NCBI RefSeq assembly: GCF_000714935.1
Contig: NZ_JMIR01000008.1
Span: forward strand, 62,001 to 126,000
Reading direction: 5' to 3'
Length of the DNA: 64,000 bases
Origin: Tumebacillus flagellatus
Lineage (GTDB): Bacteria > Bacillota > Bacilli > Tumebacillales > Tumebacillaceae
Shown: one piece after another, positions 60,471 through 64,000 of the stretch
How positions within the stretch are numbered: the first letter of the stretch is position 1
Layout: every line of letters starts with the position of its first letter
Program-made: the position numbers and the translations under genes
Notes under the pieces: model-generated
The model's database searches: none
What the model was told of the DNA's origin: nothing
Seen by the model: only the letters and a program-made list of their open reading frames with translations

Positions 60471-61763
60471 TCACCACAACTTCGCGCCCGGCTTGATTTC
60501 TTCCAGCCCGTTCAGATACTTTCGCAGCGCCTTCGGGATGTAGATCGACCCGTCGGCGCGCTGGTGGTTTTCCAAGAGCGGGATCAAGATGCGCGGCGTC
60601 GCGACGGCGGTGTTGTTCAGGGTGTGACAGTATTGCAAGTGGCCGTTTTCATCTCGATAGCGGATGTTCGAGCGGCGCGCTTGGAACTCCAGCAAGTTCG
60701 AAGCCGATTGCGTCTCGCCGAAGTTCTCCCGCGACGGCATCCATGTTTCGATGTCGTACTTTTTATACACACCCTGCCCGATGTCGCCCGTGCAGACGGC
60801 GACGACGCGATACGGCACTTCGAGCAGTTGGAGCAGGTCTTCGGCGTTCTTGGTGATCTCTTGCAACATCGCTTCCGACACGGCGGGGTCGTTTTTGCAG
60901 AGGACGACTTGCTCGACTTTCGCGAACTGGTGCACGCGGTACAGCCCGCGCGTATCGCGGCCCGCCGCGCCCGCTTCGCGGCGGAAGCAGTTCGAGACGC
61001 CCGCCATGCGAATCGGCTCCGTCACGTCGACGACTTCGCCCGAATAGTACGAGACAAGCGGCACTTCCGACGTGCCGACGAGCCAAGCGTTGTCGCGGCC
61101 CAACTCGTACGTCTGTTCACGCCCGAGCGGGAAGAACCCGGTGTTCGTCATCATCTCTTCGCGGACCATCACCGGCACGTCGAGCACGGTAAACCCGCGC
61201 TCCGTCAGCACGTCGATCGCCAACTGCTGCACGGCGCGGTGCAGGTACAACCCGATGCCCTTCATATAATACTGCCGCGTTCCCGCCACTTTCGCCCCGC
61301 GCGGGAAGTCGAACAGGTCGTACGTTTCGCCAAGCGTCACATGGTCTTGAATTTCAAAGTCAAACTGCGGCAGCTCGCCGACGCGGCGAACTTCGACGTT
61401 CTCTTCGTCCGATTCGCCAATCGGGGTGTCCGGCGAGATGATGTTCGGCACGAGCAGCATCAGTTCGCCGAAGCGGGTTTCTACGTCTTGCAACACGGCT
61501 TCCTGCTCCGTGAGCGAAGCGTTGATGCCGCGCACGTCTTCTTTGGTTTTTTCAATTTCGTCTTTCTTGCCTTCTTTGGCGAGGCGGGGGATCCGCTGCG
61601 AAAGCTCGTTGCGCTGTTTGCGCAGTCCCTCGACATCTTGCAGCAGCGCCCGGCGCTTGGCGTCGACTTCCAAAAGCTCGGCAATCGACACCGCAATTCC
61701 TTTTTGTTGTGCGACCGTCTGCACCACGTCCGGATTCTCCCGAATGAAACGAATGTCCAACAT
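60471..61763 (-). CDS. serS: Seryl-tRNA synthetase
   Basis: The ATG at 61763 follows AGAGGAGTGG. The 430-residue class II synthetase has the N-terminal coiled-coil arm (about 25-105) that grips the tRNA-Ser variable arm, motif 2 CFRREAGAAGRDTRGLYRVHQF, and motif 3 NNTAVATPRILIPLLENHQ. It charges tRNA-Ser and tRNA-Sec with serine; the latter matters if the candidate selenoprotein at 42082 is real. Expression is under a T-box leader. Confidence 0.97.
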   Translation of the reverse strand: MLDIRFIRENPDVVQTVAQQKGIAVSIAELLEVDAKRRALLQDVEGLRKQRNELSQRIPRLAKEGKKDEIEKTKEDVRGINASLTEQEAVLQDVETRFGELMLLVPNIISPDTPIGESDEENVEVRRVGELPQFDFEIQDHVTLGETYDLFDFPRGAKVAGTRQYYMKGIGLYLHRAVQQLAIDVLTERGFTVLDVPVMVREEMMTNTGFFPLGREQTYELGRDNAWLVGTSEVPLVSYYSGEVVDVTEPIRMAGVSNCFRREAGAAGRDTRGLYRVHQFAKVEQVVLCKNDPAVSEAMLQEITKNAEDLLQLLEVPYRVVAVCTGDIGQGVYKKYDIETWMPSRENFGETQSASNLLEFQARRSNIRYRDENGHLQYCHTLNNTAVATPRILIPLLENHQRADGSIYIPKALRKYLNGLEEIKPGAKLW

Positions 61764-61791
61764 AGCTGCACCACTCCTCTTGAAAAATGAC

Positions 61792-62014
61792 AAAGAGCGC
61801 CCTCATCCGATTGGGACGAGGAGCGCTCTTTGTTTGTACAAGGTCTCGCGGTGCCACCCAACTTGACCTGCTCCGCAAAAGGAAACAGGCCCACTTTGGT
61901 ACCGCGTTAACGGGCGATTCCCGGCTTACTTAGAGAGAAAAGGGTTCCTCCGGTCGTGAGCGCCTCCGAGTTGGATGCTCTTCATCGGCATGATGATCAT
62001 GATCCACCTAAATG
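61792..62014 (-). promoter_or_regulatory. T-box riboswitch leader of serS
   Basis: Read on the minus strand, the conserved T-box core AAGTTGGGTGGCACCGCG lies at 61864-61847. It is followed by an intrinsic terminator: AAAGAGCGC / GCGCTCTTT outer arms (61831-61823 and 61800-61792) with inner CTCGTCC / GGATGAG. Uncharged tRNA-Ser would bind and favour the antiterminator. I did not assign the specifier codon with confidence. Confidence 0.85.
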
Positions 62015-62021
62015 TTTTTAC

Positions 62022-62051
62022 ATTATAAGGTATACTGCACCTTCCTGACAA
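62022..62051 (-). promoter_or_regulatory. Promoter of the serS T-box transcript
   Basis: Minus strand: TTGTCA (62051-62046), 18-base spacer, TATAAT (62027-62022). Confidence 0.65.
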
Positions 62052-62062
62052 GTGCTATACCT

Positions 62063-62090
62063 TTTACAGCTTGGGGAAAAATAGTACAAT
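62063..62090 (+). promoter_or_regulatory. Promoter of the U32 peptidase-family gene
   Basis: TTTACA (62063-62068), 16-base spacer, TACAAT (62085-62090), 50 bases before the ATG. Confidence 0.55.
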
Positions 62091-62140
62091 AGAACAGTTG
62101 TCCATCCTACTACGTGACAAACGGAAGGAGTTACATATAG

Positions 62141-64000
62141 ATGCGAACCGACATCAAACGCGAAGACATCGAATTGCTCGCACCCGCCGGAACTTGGGAA
62201 GCGATGCGCGCGGCCGTCGCCAACGGTGCCAATGCCGTGTACTTCGGCGTGGAAAAATTCAACGCCCGCGCCCGTGCCAACAATTTCCTCATGGAAGAGC
62301 TCCCGCAGATCATGGAATTTCTGCACACCTACGGGGTCAAGGGGTTCCTCACTTTCAACATCCTCGTGTTTGAAAACGAACTCGAAGACGCCAAAGAGCT
62401 GATCGACGCCTGCATCAACGCAGGAGTTGACGCCGTCATCGTCCAAGACTTGGGGCTGGTTAAGATGATCCGCGAAATTTCGCCGGACTTCCCGATCCAC
62501 GGCTCCACCCAGATGACGATCACCTCGCCGGAAGCGGCGGAATTTACCAAGCCGTACGACATGGAGCGCGTCGTCCTCGGCCGTGAAAACAACCTCAAAC
62601 AGATCAAGAAGATCGCCGACTCCGCGAAACTCCCGCTCGAAGTGTTCGTCCACGGCGCGCTTTGTGTTTCGTACTCGGGCCAATGCTTGACCTCCGAGAT
62701 GTGGGGCGGACGCTCGGCAAACCGCGGCGAGTGCGCGCAGGCTTGCCGTCTCCCGTACGACATGATGGTCGACGGCGAACACAAAGACATGGGCAACATC
62801 GCCTACGTCCTCTCGCCGAAAGACCTCAACGCGCTCGAACTCGTGCCGGAATTGATCGAAGCGGGCGTGACTTCGTTTAAGATCGAAGGCCGCCTGAAAT
62901 CGCCGGAGTACGTCGCCAACGTTGTCTCGAAATACCGCAAAGCGATCGACGCGTACTTCCTCGGCGTCACCGACTACCAGCCCGACCTGATCGACATCCA
63001 AGAGCTGGAGCAGTCGTTCTCGCGCGGCTTCACGTACGGCTTCCTCAAGGGCACCAACAACAAGCAACTCGTCGACGGCACGTTCCCGAAAAAGCGCGGC
63101 GTCTTCCTCGGCCACGTCAAAAAAGTCTACCGCGACGCGATCTTGATCGACCTGCAAGCTCCGCTCAAGCGCGGCGACGGCATCGTGTTCGACTTTGGCG
63201 ACCCGACCCAAGACGAAGAGGGCGGACGCGTCTATGACATCCGCATCAAAGGCCAAAAAATCGAGGGCGGCGTCAACGAAGGCCTCTACGAAATCGTCAT
63301 GGGCCGCAACGACGTCAACTTGCACAACATCAACGTCGGCGACAAAGTTTGGCGTACGTCCGACATGGAACTCGACCGCCGCCTGCGCCGCACGTTTGAA
63401 ACGGAAAAACCGTACCGCACGTTCCCGGTCAACCTTGAAGTTTACGGCGCGGTCGGGCAGCCGCTCGTCACCGTCTGGACCGATGTGAAAAAAGGCACCT
63501 CCGTCACCATCAACTCGGAAAACCCGGCGGAAGAAGCGCTGAAACGCCCGCTGGACGAAGAAGTGCTCCGCGAGCAATTCGGGCGTCTGGGCGGCACCGT
63601 CTACGAACTGGACGAGCTGCATGTCGAGTTGACCGGCAACGTGATCGTGCCGAAGTCGGAGATGAACCGCATCCGCCGCGAAGCGGTCGAGCAACTGTTC
63701 GCGCTGCGCATCGCGCCGCCGAAGTACACCCGCGTGGAGCAGGAACCCGACGTGTACGAAGACACGGCGGTGCCGGAGCCGGTGGACGGAGCGGACGCGA
63801 GACTGATCGCGCTCTGCCGTTCCTTGGAGCAGATCGAAGCGGCGGGGCAAACGGACGTGGACTACATCTACGCCGACTTTGAATTCGTCAAAGACTACCC
63901 GCAAGCGGTGGAAGCCGCCCGCAAAGCCGGTAAAAAAATCGCTCTCGCCACCCCGCGCATCCACATGCCGGGCGAGAACGGCATCTTGCGCCAGATGCTC
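62141..64000 (+). CDS. Peptidase U32 family protein (YrrO/RlhA-like), cut by right edge
   Basis: From the ATG at 62141 (GGAAGGAG upstream) the frame stays open for 620 codons to the edge, so the gene is incomplete. The N-terminal U32 domain has LLAPAGTWEAMRAAVANGANAVYFGVE, the cysteine cluster CVSYSGQC ... NRGECAQACRLPY, and FKIEGRLKSPEYVANVV. The part beyond residue 390 matches the DUF3656-type C-terminal extension seen in RlhA, which hydroxylates C2501 of 23S rRNA, and other tRNA/rRNA hydroxylation factors (TrhP). The old peptidase label is doubtful; RNA hydroxylation is the better guess. Confidence 0.9.
   Translation, partial: MRTDIKREDIELLAPAGTWEAMRAAVANGANAVYFGVEKFNARARANNFLMEELPQIMEFLHTYGVKGFLTFNILVFENELEDAKELIDACINAGVDAVIVQDLGLVKMIREISPDFPIHGSTQMTITSPEAAEFTKPYDMERVVLGRENNLKQIKKIADSAKLPLEVFVHGALCVSYSGQCLTSEMWGGRSANRGECAQACRLPYDMMVDGEHKDMGNIAYVLSPKDLNALELVPELIEAGVTSFKIEGRLKSPEYVANVVSKYRKAIDAYFLGVTDYQPDLIDIQELEQSFSRGFTYGFLKGTNNKQLVDGTFPKKRGVFLGHVKKVYRDAILIDLQAPLKRGDGIVFDFGDPTQDEEGGRVYDIRIKGQKIEGGVNEGLYEIVMGRNDVNLHNINVGDKVWRTSDMELDRRLRRTFETEKPYRTFPVNLEVYGAVGQPLVTVWTDVKKGTSVTINSENPAEEALKRPLDEEVLREQFGRLGGTVYELDELHVELTGNVIVPKSEMNRIRREAVEQLFALRIAPPKYTRVEQEPDVYEDTAVPEPVDGADARLIALCRSLEQIEAAGQTDVDYIYADFEFVKDYPQAVEAARKAGKKIALATPRIHMPGENGILRQML

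Noticed and set aside
62018-63964. 648-codon minus-strand frame opposite the U32 gene
   Set aside because: The plus strand encodes a recognisable U32-family protein with its Cys cluster; the opposite frame is a shadow and runs through the serS promoter.

Overview
The window looks like chromosome of a GC-rich, endospore-forming member of the Bacillales, most like Tumebacillus/Alicyclobacillaceae. This is inferred from gene content and codon use, not from a database. Supporting signs: the ppsR-ppdK / dnaG-rpoD / trmK-Nif3 order matches the Bacillus yqfL-dnaG-sigA-yqfN-yqfO neighbourhood; there is a gerA-type germinant receptor operon, an AsnO-like asparagine synthetase, an hom-thrC-thrB operon, a serS T-box leader, and a UbiD-family decarboxylase of the futalosine-menaquinone type. 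Native genes are strongly GC3-biased, which creates very long open but false frames on the opposite strand.

Layout. 1-6.5 kb: ppsR (cut by the left edge), ppdK, dnaG, rpoD. 6.5-10.6 kb: membrane protein, acyl-CoA dehydrogenase and acyl-CoA ligase (a YngJ/YngI-like pair). 10.6-16.8 kb: a possible 31-residue peptide, MFS transporter, YkgJ-type protein, trmK, Nif3-like protein, aldo/keto reductase, YcaQ/AlkX-like glycosylase. 16.9-20.7 kb: gerA-gerB-gerC germinant receptor. 20.7-25.4 kb: pirin, TrhA/hemolysin III, asnO-like gene (minus), DJ-1/PfpI protein (minus), IsdG-like monooxygenase. 25.4-27.0 kb: accessory patch with two tiny lanthipeptide-like precursors and two odd minus-strand ORFs. 27-36.8 kb: AAA ATPase, hemerythrin remnant, UbiD decarboxylase, HMA-like protein, two-component system, membrane protein, MGMT, and a four-gene ATP-grasp/DUF350/lipoprotein operon. 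36.9-38.9 kb: HAD phosphatase and glycosyltransferase. 38.9-42.0 kb: AT-rich three-gene operon (DUF262, DUF3696 ATPase, unknown) that looks like an anti-phage system. 42.0-45.6 kb: AhpD/CMD-like gene with an in-frame TGA in the redox motif (candidate selenoprotein), membrane protein, mscL, pckA with a CcpN-type box. 45.7-53.4 kb: Cof-type HAD, PAS histidine kinase, hypothetical, ABC exporter, SGNH hydrolase, DUF4132-like protein. 53.5-57.7 kb: hom-thrC-thrB, overlapping tail-to-tail with an AbrB-type membrane protein. 57.9-60.3 kb: a second AT-rich three-gene operon ending in a PD-(D/E)XK nuclease. 60.4-64 kb: serS with T-box, and a U32 peptidase-family gene cut by the right edge.

The most rewarding items are: (1) the CxxU-type candidate selenoprotein with a hairpin at SECIS distance; (2) the FDLD-box precursor pair lacking any adjacent LanB/LanC/LanM; (3) two AT-rich operons that read as defence systems, one of which (unknown 420 aa + zinc-finger 109 aa + nuclease) I cannot match to a named system. 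PpsR/PpdK and a CcpN-box-bearing pckA together suggest that gluconeogenic control of the PEP-pyruvate node is a theme of the core part of the window.
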